From Cephalotus follicularis (taxonomy: Eukaryota > Streptophyta > Magnoliopsida > Oxalidales > Cephalotaceae): a DNA stretch of 64,000 bases. The stretch is from positions 209,686 through 273,685 of the forward strand of contig BDDD01001971.1 of the NCBI GenBank assembly GCA_001972305.1, read 5' to 3'. The position numbers and the translations under genes were made by a program. Of this stretch, positions 34,940 to 46,900 are shown one piece after another (the stretch's first letter is position 1; each line of letters opens with the position of its first letter). The notes beneath the pieces were generated by a model. The model did not search any database, was not told the DNA's origin, and saw only the letters and a list, made by a program, of their open reading frames with translations.

Positions 34940-36600
34940 GATATATCCTCATCTGAGTTGTGTGATGTAAGCAACATTATCTTCATATATTACAGTGGGA
35001 TTATTTCTAATTGAAGATAGTCCACATGATTCTTGTATATGTTGAATCATTGATCTCAACCATATACATTCTCGGCTTGCTTCATGAATTGCAAGGATCT
35101 CTGAATGATTCGAAGAAGTTGCTGTCATTGTCTGTTTTGTTGATCGCCATGATATAGCCGTGTCACAAAAGGTAAAGATATAACCGGTTTGTGATCTTGA
35201 TTTATGTGGATCAGACAAGTATCCAGCATTAGCATATCCAATCAATGTTGATTTTGTGCCCCTTGGATAAAATAAACCCATATCAGTGCTTCCACGCAGA
35301 TAGCGCATTATGTGCTTAATCGCATTCCAGTGTCTTCTCGTTGGTGTAGAGCTATATCTTGTTAGTAAATTGACAGAGAATGCAATATCAGGTCTTGTGA
35401 AAATTGCAAGATACAATAGTGCTCCGATTGCGCTAAGATAAGGAACTTCAGGTCCAAAGATTTCTTCTCCTTCTTCTTGAGGACGAAATGGATCCTTCTT
35501 GACATCAAGAGATCGAACTACCATTGGAGTGCTTAGAGGATAAGCTTTGTCCATGTTGAATCGGCTAAGAACCTTTTCAGTGTATGTGGATTGATGGATG
35601 AAGATCCTAGATAATATGTGCTCCACCTGTATACCAAGACAAAATTTTGTTTTTCCAAGATCTTTCATTTCAATCTCACCTTTTAAATAGGTTGCAGTCT
35701 TTGTAAGTTCTTCAGAAGTACCTATAAGATTTAAGTCATCCACATATACTGCAATAATAGCAAATCCATCGTTAGATTTTTTGATAAAAATATATGGACA
35801 TATTTGATCATTTGTATACCCTTCTTTGATTAAATATTCACTTAGTCGATTGTACCACGTTCGACCAGATTATTTCAATCCATACAACGAACGTTGTAGC
35901 TTAATTGAATACATGTCTCGAGATTTGTTCGATTCAGGAAATTTAAATCCATCAAGAATTCTCATATATATGTCACTATCAAGTGACCCATATAAGTATT
36001 CAGTTACTACGTCCATAAGATGAGTTTCAAGTCCGTTCGAAGCAGCCATACTAATTAGGAATCAAAAAGTGATTCCATCCATAACTGGAGAATATGTTTC
36101 TTGATAATCAATACATGGTCTTTGCGAGAACCCTTGAGCTACAAGCCTTGCTTTGTATCTCACAATTTCACTTTCGAACAAATATCCATCTGAACCCAAC
36201 AGGGGTTACCCCATTTGGTGTTTGAATTATTGGTCCAAATACTTCTCATTTGGACAAAGATTGCAACTCTGCTTGTATTGCATCTTTCCATTTTGGCCAA
36301 TCATTTATTTGTTGATATTGTTCAACACTTTGTGGTTCAGGATCCATAAGAGGATTTGCAATATCCAATGCAACGACATAGGCAAACTTGTCATTAACTA
36401 TAATCTCATCTCGACTCCATATTTGTTCATTATGTGCATAATTAATCGAGACTTCTTGATTTTGAAATCCCACAGCCTCTTCAGGGCTTTGTACTCTCTC
36501 TGGAGTCAATGTGGGTTCTAGAAATAACACATTATCTTGTGTTAATGCTATTTCAGGGTTTTGTACACCACCCTTATTTGCCTTTCGTTTTCGTGGTACA
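34940..36600 (-). pseudogene. Copia F reverse transcriptase and RNase H
   Basis: RT begins near WPKWKDAIQAELQSL (about 36250-36300). The later RT part at 34949-35743 starts with the YxDD-type strand region and then shows MKDLGKTKFCLGIQVEH. RNase H-side landmarks are TRPDIAFSVNLLTRYSS, RHWNAIKHIMRYLRGS, SRSQTGYIFTF and SWRSTKQ. The domain order gag-protease-integrase-RT-RNase H identifies it as Ty1/copia. I do not assign the lineage. Confidence 0.85.
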
Positions 36601-36747
36601 ATATCTTTAGCACCAATTGGTCTACCACGTTTCAACCGTGGTTTAGACTTTAATATATCGATTGACCTTTCACTGGCTTTAGATATATCAATTCTTGCTG
36701 GAGCATTCACAGCTGGTATATAAGATTTTACCACTTTTTGAGCATCA

Positions 36748-37971
36748 TTAAATGCCAGATATATCAATTCTTGCTGGAGCATTCACAGCTGGTATATAAG
36801 ATTTTACCACTTTTTGAGCATCATTAAATGCATCTGGCATTTGATTAGCAATATTTTGCAAATTAATTATCCTTTGAACTTGTAGTTCACATTCATTTGT
36901 ACGTGGATCATAACTATGTAATCTTGATGCTTTCCATGATATTTCATTTTTATTTTTCAATAAAATCTTGTTTCCCCCTAACACTGGGAAAACCAATTCA
37001 TCAAAATGACAGTCTGCATAACGTGCAGTAAACATGTCACCTGTTAATGGTTCAAGATACCTTATAATTGATGAAGAATCAAACCCCACATAAACGCCAA
37101 GTCTGCGTTGTGGTCCCATGTTACTCCGCCGAGTAGGTGAAATAAGGACATATACTACAAATCCAAACACTCTTAAGTGGGATATGTTTGGTTCTTGACC
37201 AAGAACATGTTGCAATGGAGAATATTTATGATATGCAGTCGGTCTTATACGTATATGAGCCACAGCATGCAATATCGCATGTCCCCAAGCTGAAATTGGT
37301 AACTTTGACCTCATCAACAAAGGACGAGCAATCAATTGAAGTCTCTTTATAAGAGATTCGGCTAACCCATTTTGGGTGTGTACGTGAGGAACGGGATGTT
37401 CAATGGCAATTCCTATTGCCATGCAATATTCATCAAATGATTTGGAACAAAATTCAGCAGCATTATCTAGCCGAATAGACTTTATAGGATGATCTGGAAA
37501 TTGTGCTCGTAATTTATTTATTTGAGCCAATAGTCTCGCAAATGCAACATTGCGAGTTGAAAGTAAGCATACATGCGACCATCTTGTCGATGCATCTATT
37601 AAGACCATGAAATACCGAAATGGTCCAGATGGTGGATTAATCGGTCCACAAATATCTCCTTGAATTCTCTCTAATAATTTTGGAGATTTTACAACCACTT
37701 TGGTTGTAGATGGTCTTATAATGAGTTTTCCTTGTGAATAAGTAACGCAATGGTTCTCATTATTCAATAGCATTTTCTGCTTTTTAAGTGGATGGCCATA
37801 TGAACTTTCAATGATTCGACGAATCATTGTCACACCTGGGTGGCCTAGCCGTTCATGCGAAATCATGAACCCTTTTAAGTCTATGACTTTTGAATCCACA
37901 ACATTATGAGATTTAATTGCTCTAATTTTCATAATGTATAGCCCAGAAGAAAGCCTAGGGAGTTTCTCCAA
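36748..37971 (-). pseudogene. Copia F integrase
   Basis: GAG-pre-integrase HxxxH segment (SHERLGHPG), then the core with GDICGPINPPSGPFRYFMVL at the first acidic position, SIRLDNAAEF at the second and HTQNGLAESLIKRL at the third. These are followed by the FGFVVYVLI and GVYVGFDSSSIIRYLEP signature of copia integrase C-termini. It is a long uninterrupted reading of 407 codons. Confidence 0.88.
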
Positions 37972-38025
37972 TATTTGCTTTCGGCCAGAAGCATTACCAG
38001 TGATATAAAGATATTTTTTGCCATT

Positions 38026-38331
38026 TTAATTTGTGGTTTCAATATGATAACCATTTCGGTGAATATCTTTGAAACTAAGCAAGTTTCTTCTAGACTTTGT
38101 CGAATATAAAGCATCTGTGATGCGCATTTGTGTTCCATTTGATAACACAAAGTTGGTCATCCCTGAACCTTCAATTAGGTCTAATGTACCAGAAATTGTT
38201 CTGACATTAGCCTTTGCTATTGTCAAATGCGAAAAATATTTTTCACTTTGGAGTATTGTGTGTGTTGTTGCACTGTCTGCTATGCATATATCTCCATTAT
38301 CCATTGTATGATGATCTATAGATAGAAACAC
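38026..38331 (-). pseudogene. Copia F protease
   Basis: Short segment with ADSATTHTI at the active-site loop position of copia proteases, then GSGMTNFVLSNGTQ and RRNLLSFKDI, directly upstream of the integrase. Confidence 0.8.
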
Positions 38332-38418
38332 ATATGTTAATAAATATAACTATGTTATATTTAACTTCATAAGCATTTTATTCAAAAGTGATAAATATTA
38401 AAACAATAGCACATAACA

Positions 38419-39474
38419 TCAACCGAGATGGAAGTCTTCGTCGACAATCACTTGATTCATTTTCTCGTTTGGATCAGTTACGAAATCAACAATGTCCAAA
38501 TGAGTTATACACATTGAACCAAAGTCTGATTGCGTAGTTTCCAAAGGGTCACAATGACCTATAAAATTTGTTTCAATTCGTTTGTCATTCTCTTTTAGAG
38601 AAGCTTGATATAAGTCGACCCAATACTTCGCTGTGCGACAAGCACGGTACCAATGACCTTCCATACCACATCGGTTGCAATTACCCTTTTTATTTTGGGT
38701 TTGTTCATCCTTACTGGATTGTCCAGGATTGCGCCACTTTTGACGTTGTTTTGTATCAGGATTTTTCCATTTCATGCTATTATTATTACGTGGCCCCAAA
38801 AAATTTTGATTTCTTCCACTGCCACGTCCTCGTCCACGCCCTCTTCCACATCCTCCAAAATGGGACGAAGTTGCATTTCCCTCTGGTAAAGGGGCTGAAC
38901 CAGTGGGGCGATTTTCATAATTTTACAGGAGTAATTCTTTATTTTGCTCCGCAATAAGAAGAGATCCAATTAGTTCACGATATTTTGTGAACCCGTGCAA
39001 CCTATACTGTTGTTACAGTAACATATTGGATGCATGAAATGTTCGATATGTTTTCTCCAGAAACATATCCTCGGTGATAACTTCACCACACATTTTCAAT
39101 TGTGATACGATTTTAAACAACGTGGAATTATATTCCGAAACTGTTTTGAAATCTTGAAATCGTAGCTGTGACCAATCATTCAATGACTTTGGCAGTACAA
39201 CAGCTTTCAAGTGCTCAAACCTATCATTTAGGTTTTACCACAGTTCTAGTGGATTTTCAACAGTTAAATATTCATATTTCAGGCCATCATCAATATGATA
39301 CCTTGGGAAAATCAGTGCAGTAGCGCGTTCCTCATTTGATGCTGCATTTTCTTCATCAATTGTGTGCCTCAATTTCTTAGCACTCAAATGCAGTTTCACA
39401 TCAAGTACCCATAATAGATAATTCTTTCCAGAAATATCAAGAGAAATAAATTTCCAATTTTCAATGTTTTCCAT
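38419..39474 (-). pseudogene. Copia F gag
   Basis: Starts with MENIENWKFISLDISGKNYL at 39474. It continues at 39013-39210 with DFKTVSEYNSTLFKIVSQL and EDMFLEKTYRTF (typical copia gag), and ends with a basic region and the CCHC zinc knuckle CNRCGMEGHWYRAC at 38419-38799. A few breaks are present. Confidence 0.85.
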
Positions 39475-39534
39475 TTTTATATTGAATCAAAAGATAAAAA
39501 TAAATGTCATAGTAAATAAATAAAGTTTACTGTA

Positions 39535-39679
39535 ATAAAAAAATTTTGGGACCTCATTGGTGCAATCATAGGCCACACTCATTTTCATGAGACCACTTGA
39601 GTATAATGGGGCTTGCCGAGACTCGAACGTCGGACCTCATGTATGAATGAGCGGCTTCCTACCACTAAGTCACCACCTC
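39535..39679 (-). mobile_element. tRNA-derived SINE-like sequence
   Basis: The minus strand contains a tRNA-like head of 72 nt (39608-39679). It has an RNA polymerase III A box TGACTTAGTGG (39662-39672) and B box GTTCGAGTC (39620-39628), 33 bp apart. A tRNA-unrelated tail follows, ending in an A/T run near 39535. The head does not fold as a proper tRNA (poor acceptor stem), so a SINE fits better than a tRNA gene. I could not find target duplications. Confidence 0.5.
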
Positions 39680-39689
39680 AAGTGATGAT

Positions 39690-40180
39690 AATCGTTTCCA
39701 AGATTAAATATATATAGATATATTATAATATCCTTACTTACATTATTAAATAGATCAAATGTTAGATAATTACAATAATTAAAATTGATCATAAAGCAAA
39801 TAATGTAAATATATAAAGCAGTAAACGAGTTCTCACCTATACATCGTATGGTGATACCGTTAGATATTAAATATATAGGTTCCCACTAAGTCTCGGGCAA
39901 TTCCAGTAGACAAATGGTGCCTCAAGAACAATAAATCATAATAATATTTCACACCACGTATATGGTGATTCGCACAGATAAGTACTACATTAAAGTAATA
40001 ATAGAGACATACATTTTCATATGTTTTCGGTACTCCGTACAAAAGATGAAAACGCGAAACTTTATTATATATATATATATATATATAATATACGTTTCCA
40101 CACATAGGCGGTACTCCGACCAATCGGTGGAACCATTAATCTTTGTTATTATATATATATATATATATATGGGTAATATG
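39690..40180. other. AT-rich leader-like stretch with TA microsatellites
   Basis: Non-coding. It holds (TA)n runs at about 40063-40087 and 40150-40170. Two copies of a TTTCGGTACTCCGTAC / AGGCGGTACTCCGACC-like string lie near 40025 and 40108, and GTATGGTGATACCG / GTATATGGTGATTCG near 39845 and 39958. It is probably part of copia F's upstream region, but I cannot confirm this. Confidence 0.5.
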
Positions 40181-40183
40181 TAT

Positions 40184-40293
40184 AAGAGCAACAAGCTAAC
40201 TTTGAAAGTTAGCTTTAATGCCCTGTGGGCCCCACCCCAACAAGCTAAGTTAGCTTTAATTCTTCACTCTTCACCAAATTTAGCTTGTTGGGG
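40184..40293. mobile_element. MITE-like short inverted-repeat sequence
   Basis: About 110 bp with CAACAAGCTAA near the left end (from about 40189) and its inverse TTAGCTTGTTG near the right end (to 40290), plus a nested inner copy (about 40234-40254). It ends exactly where the 1.49-kb direct repeat starts. Target duplications are not visible. Confidence 0.5.
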
Positions 40294-41783
40294 AGTCTTG
40301 GTCTATAATATATTTGATTCAAGTAATTAAACATTTGGGGTATTTTTACACTTAGTTCCTTAAAGCCAACTGGTTTGAGAGTAACTGGTCGAAAGCTCGC
40401 TACATGGATCCTATAGAAAGCTTAAGAGATCAAGACATTGCACGAATTTAAGTTGGTAAAATCTGAAGCTACTTAGTAATTTGGGTGTCTGGTGTTTGCT
40501 CCATCCATGTCATTCAAGCCAAAAGTAGTGGAGGAATGAGATCAATAAAAGAAAAGAAAAAGAAAGAAAAGATGTGCGAGTGCTAAATTTCTTTGTCCGA
40601 CTCCGAATTAGAATTTTATGTTAACTAAGAATGCATATCTTGATTGGTATATATATTGTGAAATAGCATAAAAATGTAGTGAATGCTCCTTAATTGACAT
40701 GTGTTTTGATTCTAGAACTTGGAACAAAATAATAAAATTCAAGTATGAGAGTTGTATATGAATTTTCAAGTAGAGATACATTTAGCCTATTATCAAAGTT
40801 TTGATGAACTGAATTTTGTGTGTTTATTCGCTGGAAAACACTCACAAGACAAAACTCTTCCACTAGGGCCACCTAAGATTTAACGGCTTGTTACATATGC
40901 TAAATGCAATCGTGATTCCTATGAAAGTGAATTAGGTTTTTGTTTTTGTTTATGTTTTATGTTTATGTTTTTTGCTTTTGTGTTTTTGTTTTAACTTTCC
41001 ATTTGGTTTGCTTGAGGACAAGCAAAGTTTAAGTATGAGGGTATTTATTTAACATAAAAATGTGTTATTTTTAATTATTTATTTGTTATATTTTTATGTT
41101 TGGAATAAACTACCGTAGTTGTGTTTATTTGATTTTCAGGTATTATGTTTATTATTGCGGAATAAGAAAAAATGGAGGTTAAACGCTACTTTTCAAGTTA
41201 AAGTGGTTTGAAGTCAAATATCGGTTAAAGAGTGCACCCACTTAAGCGAGAGAAGTCAAAATTTAAGGCTCAAAAGATATTGAATATTGAACTCATTTTG
41301 TTCATAAAATTATTTGGAACACTTTTTGTTCTTGGACCGGTTCATTCTGAAGCTCCGATGAAAAGATATCACAAAAAAATCAATATTGAATCTAAACCAG
41401 CCTATACTTCAGTATAGAAAATTGCAAAGTTTGACAACATCAGCCTCCCATATCATGATGCAACACGCCCAGCCGATGCAATTAATCAGCCAGCGCGTCC
41501 ACATGCAGCAATCCATGCGCCAGGAGCCCATGCATACATCTCCAGCCCATTCATGCTTCCTATACACCTCATGCATGGACCTGTGCTATTTAGGATGTAG
41601 GTTTTATGAAGGCGGAGTATAAATAGAAGAAGAAAAAAAAATAGAGCGTGCAGTTGAGAGAAAGAAAAAAGTGTTAAAAACTTAAGAGGTTAACTCACAA
41701 AAGAAGATTGCACTATAAAGAGATTCAGAGAGAAATTGAGAGAGAAAGTAAGAGAGAATAAGAGTTTTTCTTATTATGAATTC
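40294..41783. repeat. 1.49-kb direct repeat, right copy
   Basis: Exact copy, by eye, of 32997-34486. Preceded by the MITE-like end, not by element E sequence. It includes a second TATA box (41618) and polypurine tract. Confidence 0.9.
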
Positions 41784-41916
41784 TTTCATTTATTCTTAAC
41801 ATTACATTCCTATTTATAGGAGTTTAGGAGGTTGTTGAAATAGTATTTAATTGTTGGAATAGTGTTTGGTTGTTGGAATAGTAATTCACTATTCCTTTGT
41901 TGACTTCTTTACAATA
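41672..41916 (-). mobile_element. Copia F LTR, right copy, with target duplication
   Basis: 245 bp; flanked by AAAAG on both sides (41667-41671 and 41917-41921) and embedded directly in element E's LTR. On its own it has the structure of a solo LTR. Confidence 0.82.
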
Positions 41917-42707
41917 AAAAGTCAATTTTTACACAGCAGCCGCTCTTCCCCTTGTCCAGTTTTTAATTTTGTTTTCTTAATGTTTTTTAGCTAATTTTGT
42001 AAGGTTTTTAAGGTTAGAACAAAACCTAAATTGTATTCATTCAACTCCATAAATAAAATCTTTGAATCTTTAATTTGTTCTTCAATTTTCTTCCTTCACA
42101 CACACTTTGTCTGTCTGATTAAAATCCACAAACACTTTATCGATGAATAAGAATTTTGCTGAATGAATGATTTTCAACGCAATCAATGGAGTCTACTCAT
42201 ACAGTTTTTCACGCTGAACACACTCCGTGTAGACCTAGCATGACTACTTATACGATTTATCATCACAGTCGCACTCCGTATCGACCTAGTTGCCGTTGTT
42301 TACCAATGTTTGATCATTCAAGTAAGTGAGTTGTTCAATATAATCTATGACGAGTTTCTATACCATAAAACCAATTTTCTCTTGCATATTTTATTCAGTT
42401 TATTTTTTTGGATAATTTTATTCAGTTTATTTCTTAATTGATTAGTTCATAATTTGCATGATTATTTTCTGTTAGTTTTTTTTTTCAATACAGTAGTTAT
42501 TCACGTTGACGCCTTCAGTTTCTGTTTTAATAATTAGCTTATTTCTTGCATGTTTAGGAGTAGATTTTAATATTGGGCCTCAATTTTGTACTATGCCTAG
42601 GTTAAATAGATTAAAATTAATTTAACTTGATTTCCTAGTGTTCGACCGGTTACTGCACAACAGTGCACTTGCGGTATAAATTTAAAACATTCAAAAACAC
42701 ATGAACA
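41917..42707 (+). mobile_element. Element E 3' LTR, second part
   Basis: Aligns to 28250-29099 of the 5' LTR with scattered differences. Ends ACACATGAACA, followed by the duplicated TATAG. Confidence 0.87.
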
Positions 42708-42756
42708 TATAGTAGTTAAGCACGGTTCGTCTGGTGTTAGGGGACGGGTAGTGACA

Positions 42757-45700
42757 GTTTTGGTATCAGAGCGAGGTTTGGGATTCTACGGGATATGCAT
42801 TACATGCATTGCATATAGAGTATATGATAAGTAGTGACATCTTGTTATTGTATGTGAAAGAAATGGTGCCCCGTGGTCATGGAAGAGGACATGGTCGAGG
42901 TGAGAGTAGGACAGCCTCTTGGTCACTTATGGATCAGGATGTATAACATGCAGAGCCTGGTGTGCAGGCCGACCTTGGGATACAGGGGCATGAGGCTTAG
43001 TCTATGAAAACTGTTGATATTCCAGCAGTGTAGCCTGCTGCACATATTCACCTATGTTACCACCTCCCCTCCATCAGTTACAAGTGGTCAGTCGAGTTGA
43101 TGTAAGTAGACACTTTACTAACTCAGACATTTGGGACTGCTAGATACTAGCCCCTATCGCGCAGACAACGCTTGGGAGCTACATCATTGAGAGGACTGGA
43201 GATCCCATAGACGCAGAGGCGTGGTTAAGTCGTTTGGAAGCGGATATTTGATCATGATGGGATTATTGATGATTCTATAGTTTGAACTGCGTCTTTCCTG
43301 ACGAAAAGAGCGCGTTACACTGGTGGAAGGCCACCAGGGTTAGACTCGATAACCCAACGAAGATTACTCACCTATGGAACCGCATATGCTTATCTGATGA
43401 GGTTGAGAAGATATATATTGCCTATGTGGCTGCTCTAATGACAGTGTTTGCTCAGTAGAGGCAGAGAGAGTTCATCTGTGTCAGGGTAGTATAACGGTGA
43501 CGTAGTATGAGTACCGGTTTATGGAGCCGTCCCATTATACATCGGCTTGGTGGCAGACGAATTTTGAGAGATGTCAGAAATGTTTTGATGGTTTGAGATC
43601 GGAGTCTTTAGTTCAGAGTGTTCCTAGAATACCTCCATTTGGGGAGCGGCCGAATTAGCCGCAAGGATATCCTCTCCCCATAAACCTTTATTAATTTATG
43701 TGTCTGAACTAGAGTATTAGCAGGCCATAGCCTAGCTATTCTGGATGTCATAAGCTAGCAGGGCATGATCTATGCGACAGGGCATCTCTAATGCATAAGA
43801 GGAACTAGGGTTCTTACATATTTCTAGGAATCATGATAGTGATGAATTTTTTACAATGATGAATTGATACTAGAGGTTCAGACTATTATCATAGTATGTC
43901 TCAGTTTGAGTGACAGACGAGATTTAGAGACATAAGAAGTTTAAAGATGGGTTATGAATGAGATTTGACATGGTTATAAATTTTTTCATAAGACGTATTC
44001 CTTACAGATGACTTGAAGAGTTTTGATGTTTTAAGATATGGCTTTGAAGTTATGCAAGAAAGGGTATATTGCATAAGTTGATGTGCAAAGGGAAGGATAT
44101 TATGTTAGTGGTAATGAAAAGTCTTGATATTGAGGATTTATATATTTTTATGGATATGATTTGATATTTATTATTTTCAAGAAGTTAACGGAGAATATTG
44201 AGGTTGGAAAGAGATCAATCATTAGAGTATTTTAAATTTAGAAAATAATATGGAGTTTATGAGTTAAGGGAACATCTATGATGGAAGTTTGATAGAAATA
44301 TATATTGTTTCACAAGGGTAGTAAAATTTATGATGTATATAATTGGTGCCAAAGGTTGTATTAGTATGAGGTATTGGAACAATTATCAACTTGCAATGAT
44401 AGTTGGATGTATAGATGAGAAATATTGTTATGGAGAGTTTAGTAATGATTATCCTTGCGAATGAATGTGGATATGATGATGTTTCGGCCTACTGAGATCG
44501 ATAACTACCGATTTGGTGTAATGATTTCTTTGGTGACAAAGACTCAATAGTGCATTACAAATTATAAATTGTGGTTAAGTTTTCCTATGAAAATGTGAAT
44601 TATTAATTTCTTTAAAGATATAGGATGTGAAATGGACTTTATATGAGGAAGTTCAATATGTATTAGAGATGAGCTATTGATATCTGATATATGACGACAT
44701 GAAATTGTTAAAAGTGCTAGGATGAATAACATATTGAGAATTATGGTTTGTGAGATGAATTTCATATATGTTCAATATGGAATAAAATGTCAATTCTATA
44801 TTATATGTGGTGTAATATTTACATGATAAATATGAAGGTTTAAGCCTATAAGGCTATGACTAGAAAACATCTCTTATGGTAAAGAAATGTTGGTTTATAT
44901 AGATCTTTAAAGACAGGGATTTAAATCTCAAGCAGAGATGAATAGAGATGCTTATGGTTACTGATTACACCAAAGGATAAACCAGGGCAATGCAGACATG
45001 GTTACAGGTGCTTTAAGTAACAAGTTCTCTATTTCTCTTCCTTATTAATGGATGAATATTAATTGGTTGGGATGGGTCATGTGCAACCTTTATAAGAACG
45101 GCAGGCCGACGTTTGGAGTAGGCCATAGTTCAGCTTATACGATGTATTTTGGTAATACAAGAATGTGTTGTAACGTGAAGAAGCATTACTAGGGGGAAAC
45201 ATATCATATATATATAAATGATATTGTCAGGTAATGAGCTCCTGAGTATATTGTGTTGGACGGATATTTAATAATTATATTGATTGTGGTTAAATTTTAA
45301 CAATACCTTGGAGACTAATTGGTATTCCGTATAATTTATTTTCCTTTAGACAAACAATTATCATAGAGCAGCAAATAGATATTAAAGAACGTGTTGAGGA
45401 TTTGTGACATGGACTTCAAGGATCGTTGGGACATTCGTTTAGTGTCAATCGAGTTGTCTGTAATAAAAGCTATCAGGCTAGTGGCATGACACCCCCTTGA
45501 AATGGTAGTTTTATCCCAGCCAGTTTTGCTGTAATCTGTTACTTTGTAGTTTAGGCGGTTGATGCTGGTTGACTCCCAGCAATTTTGATTTAGTGGTTAG
45601 ACGCCTTGGAGGCATATCATTCACAGACTTCGCTTATCTAGCTAAGATAAAGATGTAGATACAGAGTTATGGATCAGGAAAATTTTAGCGAATTTGATAT

Positions 45701-46317
45701 TGATAACAATGCATGATTTTTACGTCACTGTGTGTGTGGATCGGATGTCAACAATAGAACAAAAATATACTCTACCCCTTTAAGATTGGCACCTTCCGTC
45801 GGTCAGGGAAGATGGAGGAAAGGTTAACTAAGGAATGGCGCATCCTGCACACCGGTACCTTTTAAAGCCTTGCCATCCAAGAAGCTTCTACATAAGAGTC
45901 ACATATGATATCTGTTGCAGTGTATGTGATACGAATGAGGCCAGCGGATATTGTCTATGGTATATCTAAACCACGAAATTAGACTAGTTACCATCTCAAC
46001 TATGTTCATGAAGAGAATGGACTGAACTCATCGATCATGTTTATACAGCTTCGTGCTTGTTACATGAGAATAAGTTCAAGATTCTACATACTTCTCTATC
46101 TTCAACGAACGGATTTTCGGATGTGTGTTTCAACTTCTTGAACTATGGATTTGCGTTTGTGTTGTGGATCTCCATGGTAGTTGAAGTTATCTGGAGGAAG
46201 CACCCAGTAGATAAGGATACTTGGAAGCGTAAGGTTGAAATGAGCAGAGAGTACCCAGATTGCTTCCAAGGTAATGTGAGTGAATTTTGAGGACAAAATT
46301 CCTAAAATGGGGGATAC
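42757..46317 (+). pseudogene. Element D internal region (gag-pol remnant)
   Basis: Heavily decayed internal domain. The primer site TTTTGGTATCAGAGCG (tRNA-Met type) is at 42759. A gag-like start (basic, Gly/Arg-rich, about 42862) follows. Near 43180-43330 come a gag core fragment with an IERTGDPIDAEAWLSRLE-like reading and a tryptophan pair (HWWKA). 43700-46000 shows only scattered pol-like words and no sizeable ORF. Near 46150-46270 the reading WRKHPVDKDTWKRKVEMSRE matches the chromovirus integrase C-terminal end. There are very many breaks. A purine tract AAAATGGGGGA (46304-46314) precedes the 3' LTR. Confidence 0.7.
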
Positions 46318-46694
46318 TGTAACACCCCGTGTTATATTGTAGAGAATAACCATTTGATTGTGCTTGCCATTCATCATAACTTGTGAGGCTTGGGTAAATT
46401 AAGAAAGGAATGCACTGATTTATTTCGGAACCAATGCCTTCGAAAACGTGGCTTCCAAAGAGGTTGTAGACCTTGGCAGGAGAAGGCGCTGTGGGTGATT
46501 GAAAAGCTTTAAGAGGTGGATCATAATTGTAATGACCGCAAATTCAAATCGATGTATATTGTATAATTCATGAATAAAAATTATACATTGATCTGAGATT
46601 AATTGCTAATTGTCCTTTTAATTAGCTTATTGTTATGGATATTGAAGGAAGATATGTCTAAGTGTTGAATGTAAAGGAATCAGGGCACTTGCGC

Positions 46695-46900
46695 GTCAAC
46701 GCCATGGATTGACGTCGACGCCAAGTGACACTGAAACGCGCTTAAGGCTTCATGCGTTAAGGCGTTGACGCCATGCGAGGACGTTAACGTCCATTGCTGG
46801 TGAACTGAAGGTGATAGGCGTTAACGCGACTAAGGAGAGCTCATTAACGCCAAGGCATGAAGTCAATGCGTCGACGCTCTGCGTTGATGTTGACGCCTAA
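46695..46900. repeat. GTCGAC motif cluster 5
   Basis: About nine copies of GGCGTTGACGCC, GACGTCGACGCC, GCGTTAACGC and similar forms in 200 bp, within solo LTR 2. Confidence 0.8.

Larger units (their letters stand above)
34375..39480 (-). mobile_element. Ty1/copia element F, LTR plus coding region
   Basis: Minus-strand copia fossil in the 3' LTR of element E. The left LTR is 34375-34600 (226 bp; plus view TGTTAAAAACTTAAG to CTTTACAATA). A polypurine tract (minus strand AAGGGGGAG) borders it at 34601-34610. Moving right come RNase H/RT, integrase, protease and gag. No 5' LTR or tRNA-Met primer site follows the gag. Instead there is a SINE-like sequence, AT-rich leader, a MITE-like sequence and the direct repeat. 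The other copia LTR (41672-41916) stands alone further right. Breaks are few to moderate, less than in D or the Tat element. Confidence 0.85.
27585..42707 (+). mobile_element. Athila-type gypsy element E, gag-protease only, with copia insertion
   Basis: LTR retrotransposon fossil inserted in the 5' LTR of element D, with a perfect target duplication TATAG (27580-27584 and 42708-42712). The 5' LTR is 27585-29099. The 3' LTR is 33745-34374 plus 41917-42707, split by copia element F and a local duplication. The internal region holds an Athila-like primer site, gag and protease, then a repeat-bearing tail and about 1.5 kb of non-coding sequence before the polypurine tract. No RT, RNase H or integrase is seen, so it appears non-autonomous. 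LTR divergence looks similar to D's by eye (about one in 12 to 15). The coding part has a moderate number of breaks. Confidence 0.88.

Noticed and set aside
39608-39679. Possible tRNA gene
   Set aside because: Polymerase III boxes are good but the acceptor stem pairs poorly and an unrelated tail follows; a SINE head fits better.
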